Below are positions 6,248 to 6,404 of a DNA stretch of 6,404 nucleotides, in pieces (the stretch's first letter is position 1; each line of letters opens with the position of its first letter). The notes beneath the pieces are model-generated. The model did no database searches and was not told the origin of the DNA. It saw only the letters and a program-made list of their open reading frames with translations. Position numbers and translations under genes: made by a program. This stretch comes from JANXVV01 sp038230975 (lineage in GTDB: Bacteria; Planctomycetota; Phycisphaerae; Tepidisphaerales; Tepidisphaeraceae). The stretch is taken from assembly GCA_038230975.1 (NCBI GenBank), contig JBBRMF010000292.1, positions 1 through 6,404 of the forward strand, read 5' to 3'.

Positions 6248-6310
6248 GTGGCATGGGCGTCTCGCCCGTGCTTTCACTGAAAAAATTCACCGGCGAGACG
6301 CCCATGCCAC
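6248..6310. repeat. Palindromic intergenic repeat between dxr and rseP
   Basis: Arms 6248-6270 and 6288-6310 are reverse complements over 23 bp with one mismatch (C6267/C6291), around a 17-nt centre that is A-rich. The 19-bp outer part, GTGGCATGGGCGTCTCGCC, is perfect. The left arm has its own palindrome, CATGGGCG-TCT-CGCCCGTG (6252-6270); in the right arm the single base change weakens it to a 4-bp stem. No T-run follows either arm on the - strand close enough to call a classical terminator. Similar GGCATGGGCG-TCT-CGCCC sequences are familiar to me as dispersed planctomycete repeats, but copy number cannot be checked here. A 10-bp palindrome CGTTATAACG (6222-6231) lies between it and rseP and contains TATAAC on the - strand, a possible weak -10 box without a matching -35. 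Confidence 0.75.
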
Positions 6311-6325
6311 CAAATACAAAACCAT

Positions 6326-6404
6326 TTAAAGTTCACGGACAAAAAGCACGGCGGTCCGCCGCGCCCCCTGAACGGCTTCCAGTATATCGTCCAACGACGG
6401 AGAA
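6326..6404 (-). CDS. dxr: Probable 1-deoxy-D-xylulose-5-phosphate reductoisomerase, C-terminal end only
   Basis: Twenty-five codons and TAA are visible: SPSLDDILEAVQGARRTAVL followed by FVREL. The end of E. coli Dxr, as I recall it, has the same pattern (D-D-V-L, then A-R, then V-x-R-L near the terminus), and this final helix is part of the small C-terminal domain of Dxr. Dxr makes 2-C-methyl-D-erythritol 4-phosphate, the second step of the MEP isoprenoid pathway. The call rests on this short match plus the well-known dxr-rseP gene order; the catalytic and NADPH-binding parts are outside the window. The stop is 130 nt before the rseP start, with a palindromic repeat between them. Confidence 0.6.
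   Translation of the reverse strand, partial: SPSLDDILEAVQGARRTAVLFVREL

Overview
The window looks like chromosomal DNA from a planctomycete-type bacterium. Reasons: a very long RseP-like site-2 protease (698 residues, several PDZ-like segments, extra cytoplasmic insert) downstream of what looks like the end of dxr, a moderately GC-rich composition, and palindromic intergenic repeats of a kind I associate with planctomycete genomes. The lineage is an inference; no rRNA or other phylogenetic marker is present.

Left part, + strand (1-1760). The 3' end of an MNT-type nucleotidyltransferase (MntA-like antitoxin) runs by an ATGA overlap into a 134-residue ORF. The first ~25 residues of that ORF resemble the start of a HEPN/HepT toxin, but the rest is a different small protein, so this looks like a decayed toxin-antitoxin pair fused to another gene. 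Two clear genes follow: a PfpI/DJ-1 superfamily protein (524-1093) and a PaiB-like FMN-binding protein (1146-1760).

Convergence point (1751-1831). A 38-bp imperfect inverted repeat with a 5-nt loop separates paiB (+) from a glycosyltransferase (-). Each arm carries its own small GC hairpin followed by a T-rich run, and each arm carries the stop codon of the adjacent gene. It reads as a two-way terminator.

Middle, - strand (3888 down to 1822). A two-module 6-pyruvoyl-tetrahydropterin synthase family protein is followed 3 nt later by a GT1-type glycosyltransferase whose ribosome binding site lies in the end of the upstream gene. The C-terminal pterin module keeps all expected metal and catalytic residues; the N-terminal module has lost them. 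The pairing suggests a pterin glycoside, which is a hypothesis. A perfect TATAAT box six bases before the preferred ATG points to a leaderless mRNA.

Right part, - strand (6404 down to 4099). The C-terminal end of a probable Dxr is followed by a gap with a second palindromic repeat, then rseP, then a G/C-rich hairpin. The 3889-4059 stretch between this hairpin and the pterin gene holds no gene I can support.

No tRNA, rRNA, CRISPR array, transposase or attachment site was seen.
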